Assembly: GCA_928212115.1 (NCBI GenBank)
Contig: CAKMRJ010001112.1
Location: 411,325,110-411,389,109, forward strand
DNA length: 64,000 bases
DNA from: Lactuca virosa
Lineage: Eukaryota > Streptophyta > Magnoliopsida > Asterales > Asteraceae
Direction: 5' to 3'
Shown here: piece by piece, positions 1 through 10,539 of the stretch
Layout of the letters: every line of letters begins with the position of its first letter
How positions within the stretch are numbered: the stretch's first letter is position 1
Position numbers and translations under genes: made by a program
Notes under the pieces: model-generated
What the model saw: the letters and a program-made list of their open reading frames with translations, nothing else
Told to the model about the DNA's origin: nothing
Databases searched by the model: none

Positions 1-869
1 GGAGGACGTCATGTACAGTATCAAACAAAGCATAATAGTAAAGACAAGCAACAACATCCATTGCATTAAGATAATAATTGTAATACAAACGTGTTCAGTA
101 AAATGTTAGACCAACAAAAATACAATCAAATAAAGTGGAGTCTTATGTGTGCTCCGTCTTCTAAAAGCTGCATCCGTTACCTGTCTACTGATGACCTGAG
201 ATACAAGTTATTTTGAAACGTTTATCAGCATAAAGCTGGTGAGTTCATAAGTATTTAGTGTCATTTCCTGTATAAAATATTCACAATTATACATTGTAAA
301 AGAAAGTTTCGGTGTTCGAAAGTAGTATGAGCCCTAGAAAACCCTATGTTTTCCAGAAAAAAAAGTAGTCTTCACCGAGACCCGATGGTTTGTTTGTTCC
401 TTTGAAAATGTACAAGTTTTCTCAGTAGTTGTTAGTTTGAAAATATAGTTTAGACTTTCTCATGTATAGTAATGAGAAAAATTTTTACCCCAACAGTATC
501 ACTGTCGGCCATATGTAATGAAATGCAGGCTCCAGGTAGTATTAAATGTACAATACACCTCAGGGAGTCTGTTGCCTTTAATTCTAAAGTATTAATTAAA
601 GGTTTGAATGTGAACTCGTACGTAACCATGCTGATTGACGATCGAATCCCTTTGACCTCCGAGTCATATGTTAGATGTGACATTTTGTCACCCCTGGGCC
701 TAGACGGCTCGGACTGTAGCTAGCAGTCGGGATGTGGGAGTGTCTGTCCCGTATAGATCTATACACATAATGCCCGCTCTCCCTCCAGGAGACTCTGGTT
801 ACGCGGTGATGGGTGATCGCACAAAGATGTGTCGTATCGAGAAATAGTATGTCACACTTTTTATTTAGT

Positions 870-985
870 AAGTTCTCTTGTATAGTATGTAGTGTTCTCT
901 TTGTATAGTATAATGTTCTCCTTGTATAGTATATTATGTTCTTTGTATAGTATATAGTGTTTCTTTGTATAGTACATAGCATATA
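870..985. repeat. Tandem array in A 3' LTR (unit about 24 bp, about 5 copies)
   Basis: The core TTCTCTTTGTATAGTA recurs about every 24 bp with small changes in the spacer. The same array is at 9560-9680 in the other LTR with different unit lengths, so it is evolving by small unit gains and losses. Confidence 0.85.
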
Positions 986-1132
986 TTGACTCACAACTGA
1001 AACTGACTCTGGTAGTTGTCATGGCAATAGTAGTTAGTGAGTAGATCCCTTAACTATACCTATTATAGTTAAATAGTATGTTGGTTGCATGTCTTTGATA
1101 TCCAAAGGCATTGAACTGATATGAAAACTTTT

Positions 1133-1293
1133 ATATCTGACACAATATATAAGATATATAACTAAGAATTCAACGAGAGTCGGACTAATAACAAAATACC
1201 CTAAGCCCACAATCAAACAAGAACAGAAAGTAAGGTGAGCTATTAGTCCTAAGTCCTTCAAGTCTTACTTATATAATATATTGGTGTAGATAT
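1133..1293. repeat. Hairpin cassette, copy 1 (A 3' LTR)
   Basis: Arms 1133-1195 and 1241-1293 are inverted complements with mismatches. The reverse complement of the right arm matches the left arm through the shared blocks TATCT, ACAC/ATATAT and GGACTAATA. The apical region at about 1198-1226 carries the conserved CCCTAAGCCCACAATCAAAC followed by AAGAACAG. Copies 2 to 5 share this apical sequence but have other arm sequences. Confidence 0.85.
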
Positions 1294-1836
1294 GTTTGAG
1301 AATAAAAATAGTTTAAACGAATTTTTGGAAAATAGTTTTATAGTGATTTACACGAAAATGAATTTGGTAAGCATTTGAAAACCTTTTAATTGGCAATATA
1401 GTTGAAAATATAGAAAATCCCTTTTTGGTGGTAAAAACAGTTAATAGTGTAGAAAATCCTTTTGGTTGCAAGTTATAATTCCCATGCGATTGTTACTATA
1501 ACTTATTTGGTTCAACTTGTATTCCCCCCCATAAAACAGTTAAAAACATTTAAAAAGGTTCATTTAGGGGTATGAACTCACCTGTAGTGAGTGAAGTGGA
1601 TGGAAACGCCGGGTAGGATGCTAGGTGTCAAGTGAGGACTTGAACACACACACGGATCCTATGTAACATGTAGTGATGTATAAAGTATCTAATTAGTTGT
1701 GTAATCACTAATTAAGTGAGTAAAGGCACTTTAATGTATGAAAACACTTTGTTTCAAGTGTTAGGAGTGCTAAAGGTTGCATCTAAGGAGTGTATGGCCT
1801 CACTATGGAGTTTACACTTCACTTGGCCACACTTAA

Positions 1837-2300
1837 GTGTTGTTTACGGTTGGGAGACCATTCCCCCATGAGTTTACGGCCGTAAACTCATGGAAATGGT
1901 GAGTTTGTGTGTCTAAAGGTCTCATGCATCACAAGGAAGGCTCCTAGGATCAATTCGAGGGCTTGGGAAGTGATTAGGGTTCAATTGGTACTCCCTTGGA
2001 GTTTACGGTCCTTGGACCACTCTTGGGGACGGTCGTAAACTCTAGGTACGGTCGTTACCACTCTAGGGTTTACGGTCGTAAACTCTGGGACCCGTAAACC
2101 CTTGACCACTTCAACCATTTCATGTTTGGGGGTCCTAAGCTCATCTACACTAGTTTCAGTTCATCAAACAAGCTAAGGAGGGTTTAGGGGCATCAAAACA
2201 CCATTTGAGGTGTTTACGGTTTTGGGTTTACGGTTCTTGAATGTTCAAGAACCGTAAACTCAAGTTTATGGCCAAAAGTCATGATTTGGGTTCCTTAGTT
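1837..2300. repeat. Palindrome block GTTTACGGYCGTAAAC in A 3' LTR
   Basis: GTTTACGG and its complement CCGTAAAC recur many times, several arranged as the full palindrome GAGTTTACGGCCGTAAACTC or close variants. The matching block in the right LTR (10540-10990) has more intact palindromes. Both lie on the transcribed side of the TATA box. Confidence 0.88.
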
Positions 2301-2607
2301 CATGCATGCAAGTATCTAAGCTATATCTAAGCATTAGAGAAGGTTTGGAAGTGTTTTGGGGCTTCAAAACCCTCATATAGGAGTTCCGGTTTTGGGAGGC
2401 TCCCCAAACCGTAAACACATGCATGTTGGGTATTTGGATGATCCAACTCGAGATAGCATGAATACTAAGCTAAACAACAAGTTAGGAAGATTACCTTTGA
2501 TTTTTGAGGCTTGAAAGTGGTGTTCTTGAGCCAACCCGATTTTAGAGAGAGAAAGTAGAGAGAGAAAGCTCCAAGGTGGGGAAAAGGCTAAAGGTGGACA
2601 CTCCTCC

Positions 2608-2618
2608 TTTATATATGG
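2608..2618 (-). promoter_or_regulatory. TATA box of A 3' LTR
   Basis: The minus strand reads CCATATATAAA, followed downstream by a purine-rich stretch of GAGAGA repeats. The same motif sits at 11347-11357 in the 5' LTR, which would be the copy that drives genomic RNA. Confidence 0.6.
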
Positions 2619-2847
2619 CTGCCTAGTGGGGACCCACCATACACTGTCGTTTAAACGGAGCTAAATGTTTTTACCCGGTAAACTAACCGTAACCCGACTT
2701 AGGTTTTTATTCCGTCATTAATATATATTATTTTAATAACTCACAATGAATTATTTTAATAAATAAAAGTTAACGGAAAATTTTAATAGAACTAACTTTT
2801 ATTAACGGAAACGGGTTACAGTGACGGAGTAAATTTCGGGTGTCACA

Positions 2848-2862
2848 TCATCCCCCGTTAGA
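2848..2862 (-). promoter_or_regulatory. Polypurine tract of A
   Basis: Directly next to the 3' LTR the minus strand reads TCTAACGGGGGATGA and then the LTR start TGTGACA. A G-rich purine run abutting the 3' LTR is the usual plus-strand primer site for gypsy reverse transcription. Confidence 0.75.
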
Positions 2863-2889
2863 GGGAATTTCGTCCCGAAATTCAGAATT

Positions 2890-4005
2890 CAAGTAGTTAC
2901 GTTATTACAACACAACTAAGCAAAGAGATGAGGATAGTTAAGTTTCATTTGATCCTCGCGCTCCCAAGTGAACTCTGGTCCTCGTTTGGCGTTCAACGAA
3001 CCTTCACAATCGGGATGCGGCTTTGCTTCGTTCGTTTGACCTCTCGGTCCATGATCTCCACAGGTTCTTCCACGAAGTTGAGGCTCTCATTGATCTCGAT
3101 TTCATCGAGTGGAATATGAGAGTCTCTTCGGATAGGCACTTTTTCAAGTTCGAGACGTGGAAGGTAGGATGCACATTACTAAGTTCGCGGGGTAGATTGA
3201 GTTTGTAAGCTACGGGGCCGATTCTAGCGAGAATCTCAAAAGGCCCTATGTATCTTGGATTCAGCTTTCCGCGCTTTCCGAAGCGTATCAAGCCTTTCCA
3301 GGGTGAGACTTTCAAAAGGACTCGGTCTCCCACCTGGAATTCCAAGGGTTTCCTCCGTTTGTCTGCGTAGCTTTTCTGTCGGTCTCTTGAGGCTTTAAGT
3401 CGTGCTCGGATTTGTACGATCTTTTCGGTGGTTTCGCGGATGATTTCTGGACCGGTGAGAGTGCTGTCAGAAACTCGTCCCTTAGCTAATTGAGTGTCGC
3501 CTACCTCGGCCCAGCACAGAGGGGATCTGCACTTCCGGCCGTATAGGGCTTCGAATGGGGCAGCTTTGATGCTTGTGTGATAACTGTTGTTGTAGGAAAA
3601 CTCGACTAGGGGTAAGTGGGTATCCCACGCCTTACCAAAGTCGATTACACAGGCTCGCAGCATATCCTCCAAGGTTTGAATAGTTCTCTCACTTTGTCCA
3701 TCGGTTTGAGGATGGTATGCTGTGCTCATATCCAGCTTAGTTCCAAGAGCCTTCTGTAGTGACTGCCAGAACCTCGAGGTGAACCTGCTATCCCGATCGG
3801 AAATAATGGACACAGGTACACCGTGCAGTCGGACTACCTCTTGGATGTAAATTCGCGTAAGTCTCTCCATTTTGAAATTTCCTTGATAGGAAGGAAGTGG
3901 GCGGATTTGGTTAGCCGGTCGACAATTACCCAAATGGTGTCGTACCCACTCGGAGATTTGGGCAATTTGGTAATGAAATCCATAGTAATTCTCTCCCACT
4001 TCCAT
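2890..4005 (-). pseudogene. A pol: integrase core end, GPY/F module and chromodomain-like tail
   Basis: The minus-strand frame holds the integrase catalytic core with SDRDSRF (second Asp) and AYHPQTDGQSERT (catalytic Glu), then a conserved region ending GRKCRSPLCW. The GPY/F module follows (YIGPFEILARIGP), then HPTFHVSNLKK, the usual link to the chromodomain. The chromodomain itself is visible at about 2900-3110 only after a frame change near 3110-3150, where the peptide switches to arginine- and serine-rich nonsense. Integrase inserts the cDNA into the host genome; the chromodomain is thought to guide target choice. The first catalytic Asp lies in the upstream overlapping frame, so another shift separates them near 3840-4000. 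Confidence 0.88.
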
Positions 4006-4886
4006 TCAGGTATCTCTGGCTGTTGGAGAAGACCCGAGGGTTTCTGGTATTCGACCTTGACCTTAGCGCAAGTAAGGCACTTATTCACGAAGGTAGCGAT
4101 TTCCGCTTTCATGTTAGGCCACCAGTACGATTTCTTGAGATCCAGGTACATCTTATCTGAACCTGGGTGAATGGAATATCGAGTGTTGTGCGCTTCTTTC
4201 ATGACCAAGTCTCTGAAGCCACCGTGTCGCGGTGTCCAGATCCGGTCCATGAGGTAGTAAGCTCCGTCATCCTTGACTACCAGATTCTTATCCATTCCTC
4301 GCAGGGACTCTCCCGCCACATTTTCCGGTTTCAAAGCTTCAAGCTGTGCTCCCTTAATTTGTGCGGGTAGATGCGAATGGATAGTCATGGTTAGGGACTT
4401 GACTCTTCGCCCAGAATATTCCTTCCGACTTAGGGCGTCTGCTACTACATTGGCTTTACCCGGGTGGTAACGAATTTCACATTCGTAGTCATTGAGTAGC
4501 TCGACCCACCGTCGTTGTCTCATGTTGAGCTCCTTCTGGTTGAAGATGTGTTGGAGGCTTTTGTGGTCGGTATAGATGGTGCTCTTTGTACCATACAGAT
4601 AGTGTCTCCATATCTTTAGGGCGAACACGACCGCTCCTAGCTCGAGGTCGTGCGTGGTGTAGTTGACTTCGTGTGTCTTCAGCTGTCTTGAGGCGTAGGC
4701 GATGACCTTACCTCGTTGCATCAGAACACAGCCGAGCCCCTGATTGGATGCATCGCAATATACTACGAAGTCATCTGTCCCTTCGGGGAGGGACAGTATC
4801 GGCGCGGTGCACAAGGCTCGCTTCAGGGTTCGGAATGCCTTCTCTTGTTTTTCTTCCCAGTCAAAGGCCACGCCTTTCTGGGTCAA
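3834..4886 (-). pseudogene. A pol: RNase H and integrase N-terminal region
   Basis: The first part is Ty3-type RNase H: YCDASNQGLG with the catalytic Asp, then LELGAVVFALKIWRHYLYG and TDHKSLQHIF. After ADALSRK comes the integrase zinc-binding region (HNTRYSIHPG with its His pair and CLTCAKVK with its Cys pair). The core then starts with ITMDFITKLP, which includes the first catalytic Asp, and DRLTKSAHFLPI. The frame breaks near 3860, where the core continues in the next frame. The length and order match intact gypsy pol. RNase H removes genomic RNA during cDNA synthesis. Confidence 0.9.
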
Positions 4887-5670
4887 TGCCGTAAGAGGCT
4901 TCGCAATCGAGAGAAATTCTGAATGAATCTTCGGTAGTAGCCAGCGAGGCCTAGAAATTGGCGAATTTCTGTAGGCGTCTTCGGTGCTGACCAGTTCTCA
5001 ATAGCTTTAATCTTGGATGGGTCCACGTGGATTCCTTCTTTGCTAACCACGTGTCCTAAGAATTCGACTCTTCGGATCCAAAATTCGCACTTTGAGAACT
5101 TTGCGTAAAGCTTCTCCGATCGTAGAGTTTCCAGGACCTGTCGCAGATGATCGCTATGCTCTTCCTCACTTCTAGAGTAGATAAGTATATCATCAATGAA
5201 GACGATGACGAACTGATCCAAGTAAGGACGGCATACTCTATTCATCAAGTCCATGAAGACTGCGGGCGCATTGGTCAGTCCGAACGGCATCACTACGAAC
5301 TCGTAGTGCCCGTAACGAGTCCGGAAGGCTGTCTTCGGAACATCCTCCTCGAGCACTCGCAACTGGTGATACCCGGACCTTAGATCAATTTTGGAAAAGT
5401 AACTCGCCCCTTGCAGTTGATCAAATAAATCGTCTATACGAGGAAGGGGATAACGGTTCTTGATTGTCAGCTTGTTGAGTTCTCTGTAGTCGATGCACAT
5501 GCGGAACGATCCGTCTTTCTTCTTTACGAACAAGACTGGTGCTCCCCAGGGTGAGAAGCTTGGTCTTATAAAGCCCTTGTTGAGCAGTTCGTTAAGTTGG
5601 CCGGATAGTTCTTGCATCTCAGCAGGCGCTAGACGATAGGGCGATTTAGCTACGGGGGTAGCTCCTGGAA
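4883..5670 (-). pseudogene. A pol: reverse transcriptase
   Basis: This is a well preserved RT palm and fingers: GFIRPSFSPWGAPVLFVKKKDG, CIDYRELNKLT, KIDLRSGYHQLRV, then the catalytic FIDDILIYSR. After these come the connection residues FLGHVVSKEGI and FLGLAGYYRRFIQNFS. All motifs lie in one frame of 244 codons, and both Asp residues of the YxDD-type motif (here FIDD) are present. The frame is lost at about 4885, where RNase H continues in another frame, and at about 5640-5720, where it meets the protease linker. The RT copies genomic RNA into cDNA inside the virus-like particle. Confidence 0.93.
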
Positions 5671-6583
5671 TTAAATCGATTCTGAACTCGACTTGACGTT
5701 TAGGAGGTAAACCTGGAGTTCCTCTGGAAAGATGTCAGGGAAGTCGCACACGACGGGGAAATCTTTGAGTTCTTTCGTTTTCCGGCTCGTGTCGACAACG
5801 TGTGCAAGGAATGCGCGATATTCCTTGCGCAAGTATTTCTGAGCTTGAATGCTCGAGATGATGCGAAGGCTCGTACTGGGTTTGTCTCCGTAGATCATCA
5901 ATGTTTCATTGTTGGGCAAGTTCAAACGGATGGCTTTGTCGAAACACAGGATGTCGGTATGATGGAGACTCAACCAGTCCATGCCTATGATGACATCAAA
6001 GCTCTTGATCGCTACTGGTATGAGATCGATAGGAAACGAATGATTATCTAGCGTGAGGGTACAACCTATGTAGATTTCGTTAGAACTTTCCGTCTTGCCG
6101 TTAGCCATTTCTACGACGAAGGTTTCTTTCAGTGATTGCGGTGATTGTTTGAGTAAGTGTTTAAAGTTTTGATTTACGAAACTTCTTTCTGCCCCACTAT
6201 CGAATAGAATACAAGCATAATAGTTATCGAGAAGAAACGTACCCGTGACTACGGTGGGGTCTGCTACAGCCTCATTATGGCCAATAGCAAGTAGTCTACC
6301 TGCTCCTCCCGCGTTGCCAGTCTTTGGACAATTCTTTTGAAATGTCCGACTTCGCCACAGCCATAGCAGGCCTGGCTCGCTCCCGAACTGGGAAATTGGG
6401 AAATAGGTTTGGGAGGTGCTCTGCAGAACCGGATGGTGTGGCCCTTCCGGTCGCAATTGGTGCAGTGCATTTCACGGCATGGGCCGTTATGATGGAAGGC
6501 GCACTTATCGCACTTGGGTAGATTCCCCGCATATGTTTTGGCGGGCACGGGGCAGTAGGAGTAGTGGCAGCATGGACAGCCAC
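5671..6583 (-). pseudogene. A gag-pol: zinc knuckles and aspartic protease
   Basis: Reading from 6583 down, a Cys/His region contains CTNCDRKGHTIRFC (a CX2CX4HX4C knuckle) and a second knuckle starting CYGCGEVGHFKR, where the frame shifts before its last Cys. The protease follows: VVTGTFLLD, then ILFDSGAERSFV with the catalytic DSG, and later DVIIGMDWLSLHH. The usual linker into RT begins FPDIFPEEL but goes out of frame near 5715. The knuckles bind genomic RNA and the protease would cleave the polyprotein. At least two shifts make this copy nonfunctional, or they are consensus errors. Confidence 0.88.
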
Positions 6584-7452
6584 TATTTGCTGGTTACTGA
6601 AAGAGGATTTGACTGATTTCCCTTCTTTCGATCTCCCCGTTTTCTCTTGTTGTCGGAGGCGTGAGTTGGAGCAGTAGTGATGGTTGTAGTTGTTGATGGA
6701 GCACGGGGAACTTCATGATCGATAAGCATTTGGGCCAACTCCTTGGCACTTTCAAATGTCGTTGGTCTTGATGATAGAACGTTCCCACGATACGGAGGCA
6801 CTAGGCCCCCGATGTATCGCTCAATCTTCTTAGCTTCCGAGGGGATCATGTTAGGGCATAGGGCTACCAGCTCGCAGTACCGGGTTGGTGTAAGCTACTA
6901 TATCGGAACCCTGCATTTTGAGATTCCAGAGTTCCTCCTCCAATTTCTGAATTTCTCCCTTTGGGCAGTACTCTGTCATCATTAGGTCTTTCAGTGTATC
7001 CCAACCCATGGCGTTAGCTGCTACCAGGGAGAGGCTTTGACATGGCCATTCCACCATGTTAGGGCCCTTTGGGTAAGGGTACAAGTAGCAAACTTTATCT
7101 TGCTCCCTTCGGGGCAGGAGCACATTTCGAATACTGCTTCGGTTCTTTCGAACCATTGGGTTAGGGCGAGGATTCCCCCGGTCCCGTTGAAGTAGGTAGG
7201 CTTGCAACTGATGAAATCTTTGTAGGTGCATTCCCGAGCACGGGGGTGGGTTTCACCCTGGCTAGAGTTAGTTCCCAGTCCACCTCCACTGGCACCACCA
7301 GAATTGACTTGCGCCAGAGCGGCGGTCACGGCTGCAGTCACGGCTGTTTGGAACAACACCGGGTCGAACTGCGGAGGAACCGGCGGTGTAGGTGGTGGTG
7401 GTGGAGCTTGAGTTGCGGGAGTTCTCCTGGTTGGACGCTTGCGAGGCGGCAT
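6583..7452 (-). pseudogene. A gag: capsid region
   Basis: The start codon at 7452 begins MPPRKR and is followed by a proline-rich N-terminus and an alanine-rich helix (QTAVTAAVTAALAQV). The capsid core follows: FNGTGGILALTQWFERTEAVFEMCSC, LTQRALTWWNGHV and, in the next frames, KDLMMTEYCPKGEIQKLEEELWNLKMQGSDI and MIPSEAKKIERYIGGLVPPYRGNV. These are standard Retrotrans_gag features. The frame changes near 7030, 6860 and 6590. This gag would form the particle that packages RNA. Confidence 0.88.
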
Positions 7453-7830
7453 CCTGTACTGAAAGATTACGAAAATGATGACAATAGTAAGAATCGGTCT
7501 GTAACCATGATAAGAGTGTTTCTTGGACTAAATCTCTATAGTCCGAAAAACAAATGGGGAATGTACTACTAGGTTAGGGACACCTAAAAGCACCACTTCC
7601 CCATCGATTAGATACTGCCAATATTACTGGTATTACTGATGTATAATGAGTTCGGGAAAGAAAATGACCTAGCAGGAGGTCTTACATCAAACCATCAAGG
7701 AAAAATGTTGGCAGTTTAGTAGTCTGGCTAGAGTACTTCCAAAGTTAGGAATGTTTACAGGCATGTACTCTATCGATTATAGAAAAGAAGGCTATTCCTT
7801 AGTCAAAAGGGAAGGATGAGTTGGCATCTT

Positions 7831-7935
7831 TTACTGACGACGGGGATCCTTTGGGCAAACCCTGAGATCAGCCAGTTGGTGCACAACTCCCTGAAGATGT
7901 CGCTCGTGCGTCCTCTGACGTGCTCGGAGTTCCAT
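7831..7935 (-). CDS. Possible short leader ORF of A, Arg/Glu/Gln-rich
   Basis: From an ATG at 7935 the minus strand is open for about 34 codons to TAA at 7831-7833, and it remains open some 19 codons upstream of the ATG. The peptide contains AEAMELRARQRTHE and looks able to form a charged helix. A similarly placed and similarly charged ORF is at 63660-63773 in element D. I do not recognise the product and it may be chance. Its position upstream of gag and the recurrence in D are the only support. Confidence 0.3.
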   Translation of the reverse strand: MELRARQRTHERHLQGVVHQLADLRVCPKDPRRQ

Positions 7936-8050
7936 GGCTTCCGCTCGGGATGCGGTTATGCCATTTACGCGAGAATGGGGAAAGAAATTGATAGGCGCGC
8001 TAATCTAGATACTTATAAGATGATCGTTATTAGTCGACCCAATATTTGCA

Positions 8051-8208
8051 TAGTGCATACCAATTACATGTAATCGAAGCAGAATAGACCTTCGAATAAG
8101 TGACCCTAACTCCAAGCCCACAATCAAACAAGAACAGGAAATGAAGCAAAGGTCACAGATTCTAAGTCTATAACGCCTTAGTCACATGTAACCGTGGTGT
8201 ATCCACTT
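8051..8208. repeat. Hairpin cassette, copy 3 (A leader)
   Basis: Arms 8051-8105 and 8150-8208 are complementary with shared blocks ATACC, TACATGT, ATAGAC, GAAT and GTGACC. The apex at 8112-8146 carries CCAAGCCCACAATCAAACAA followed by GAACAGGAAATGAAG. The arm sequence is unlike those of copies 1 and 2, yet the two arms still match each other. Confidence 0.85.
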
Positions 8209-8638
8209 AGCAACTATTGCCCTACTAGTAAGGACCCTTTTAGTTCTCACATATGTTGTAACTAGAATGTAGAATACTCCTATAGTATTCTTGTTCTGAT
8301 GTTCTTGTAGCAGTATTGGTAAGTTTTAGACTTGTTGCAACACCACAACCATTCTTAGGCACATGCTAGCCACTCCTAGGAAAATGTAGTTGATCAGGCT
8401 ACATCCGCCTAGTTTTGGCCATATGTCTCTAAGCCTAACTGTGATGTTCAACAATCTTAATACTTTTGTTCTGTTCTAGTATGATACTGACCCTTTGTAT
8501 GAATGAATGTATATATATACTTAGTTAAATATTTTATTATTTAAAAGTATATATTCTTGTTCAGAGTGTTTTAGTCCCGATGTGTTTATAGTTTGTATAT
8601 CTTTTATGGGTTGATATACTTGATTCACTATAAACAGT

Positions 8639-8650
8639 GCTCTGATACCA
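8639..8650 (-). promoter_or_regulatory. Primer binding site of A (initiator tRNA-Met type)
   Basis: The minus strand reads TGGTATCAGAGC three bases inside the 5' LTR. This is complementary to the 3' end of plant initiator tRNA-Met, the usual primer of gypsy elements. Confidence 0.92.
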
Positions 8651-9831
8651 ATCTGTCACACCCCAAAACCGAGAACGGCGGAATATGTTCTGGGGTGGAG
8701 GACGTCATGTACAGTATCATAACAAAGCATAATAGTAAAGACAAGCAACAACATCCATTGCATTAAGATAATAATTGTAATACAAACGTGTTCAGTACAA
8801 ATGTTAGACACCAAAAAAATACAATCAAAATAAAGTGGAGTCTTATGTGTGCTCCGTCTTCTCAGAAGCTGCATCCGTACCTGTCTACTGATGACCTGAG
8901 AATACAAGTTATTTTGAAAACGTTTATCAGCATAAAGCTGGTGAGTTCATAAGTATTTAGTGTCATTTCATGTATAAAATATTCACAATTATACATTGTA
9001 AAAGAAAGTTTCGGTGTTCGAAAATAGTATGAGCCCTAGAAAACCCTATGTTTTCCAGAAAAAAAGTAGTCTTCACCGAGACCCGATGGTTTGTTTGTTC
9101 CTTTGAAAATGTACAAGTTTTCTCAGTAGTTATTAGTTTTGAAAATATAGTTTTAGACTTTATTCATGTATAGTAATGAGAAAAATGTTTTACCCCAACA
9201 GTATCACTGTCGGCCATATGAAATGAAATGCAGGCTCCAGGTAGTATTAAATGTACAATACTCCTCAGGGAGTCTGTTGCCTTTAATTCTTAAAGTATTA
9301 ATTAAAGGTTTGAATGTGAACTCGTACGTAACCATGCTGATTGACGATCGAATCCCTTTGACCCTCCGAGTCATATGTAGATGTGACATTTTGTCACCCC
9401 TGGGCCTAGACGGCTCGGACTGTAGCTACCAGTCGGGATGTGGGAGTGTCTGTCCCGTATAGATCTATACACATAATGCCCGCTCTCCCTCCAGGAGACT
9501 CTGGTTACGCGGTGATAGCACAAAGATGTGTCGTATCGAGAAATAGTATGTCACATTCTGTTTTAGTAAGTTCTCTTGTATAGTATGTAGTGTTCTCTTT
9601 GTATAGTACATAATGTTCTCCTCGTATAGTATATAGTGTTCTCTTGTATAGTATATAGTGTTCTCTTGTATAGTACATAGCATATATTGACTCACAACTG
9701 AACTGACTCTAGTAGTTGTCATGGCAATAGTAGTAGTGAATAGTATCCCTTAACTATACCTATTATAGTTAAAAGTATTGTTGGTTGCATGTCTTTGATA
9801 TCCAAAGGCATTGAACTGATATGAAAACTTT

Positions 9832-9996
9832 ATATCTGACACAAATATATAAGATATATAACTAAGAATTCAACGAGAGTCGGACTAATAACAAAATACC
9901 CTAAGCCCACAATCAAACAAGAACAGGAAATAAGGTGAGCTATTAGTCCTAAGTCCTTCAAGTCTTACTTATATAATATATATTGGTGTAGATATG
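9832..9996. repeat. Hairpin cassette, copy 2 (A 5' LTR)
   Basis: This is the LTR partner of copy 1, with nearly the same arms and the apical CCCTAAGCCCACAATCAAAC followed by AAGAACAGGAAATAAGG. Confidence 0.85.
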
Positions 9997-10539
9997 GTTT
10001 GAGAATAAAAATAGTTTAAACGAATTTTTGGAAAAATAGTTTTATAGTGATTTACACGAAAATGAATTTGGTAAGCATTTGAAAACAGTTTAATTGGCAA
10101 TATAGTTGAAAGTATAGAAAATCCCTTTTTGGTGGTAAAAACGGTTAATAGTGTAGAAAATCCTTTTGGTTGCAAGTTATAATCCACATGCGATTGTTAC
10201 TATAACTTATTTGGTTCAACTTGTATTCCCCCCCATAAAACAGTTTAAAACATTTAAAAGGTTCATTTAGGGGTATGAACTCACCTGTAGTGAGTGAAGT
10301 GGATGGAAACGCCGGGTAGGATGCTAGGTGTCAAGTGAGGACTTGAACACACACACGGATCCTATGTAACATGTAGTGATGTATAAAGTATCCAATTAGT
10401 TGTGTAATCGCTAATTAAGTGAGTAAAGGCACTTTAATGTATGAAAACACTTTGTTTCAAGTGTTAGGAGTGCTAAAGGTTGCATCTAAGGAGTGTATGG
10501 CCTCACTATGGAGTTTACACTTCACTTTGCCTCACTTAA

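Larger units (their letters stand above)
1..2847 (-). repeat. 3' LTR of element A (clipped by window start)
   Basis: Base 1 aligns with base 8697 of the other LTR copy, and similarity runs to the terminal TGTCACA at 2841-2847. In element orientation the LTR starts TGTGACA. It holds a 24-bp-type tandem array, a hairpin cassette, a block of ACGG/CCGT palindromes and a minus-strand TATA box. Compared with the right copy it lacks single bases at many homopolymers. Confidence 0.92.
7453..8638 (-). other. Leader of A between PBS and gag
   Basis: This is about 1.19 kb without a long ORF. It contains hairpin cassette copy 3 (8051-8208), a second weaker inverted repeat (arms near 7605-7625 and 7705-7725, core ACTGCCAA/TTGGCAGT) and a short minus-strand ORF at 7831-7935. 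The rest shows no recognisable feature. Confidence 0.7.
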
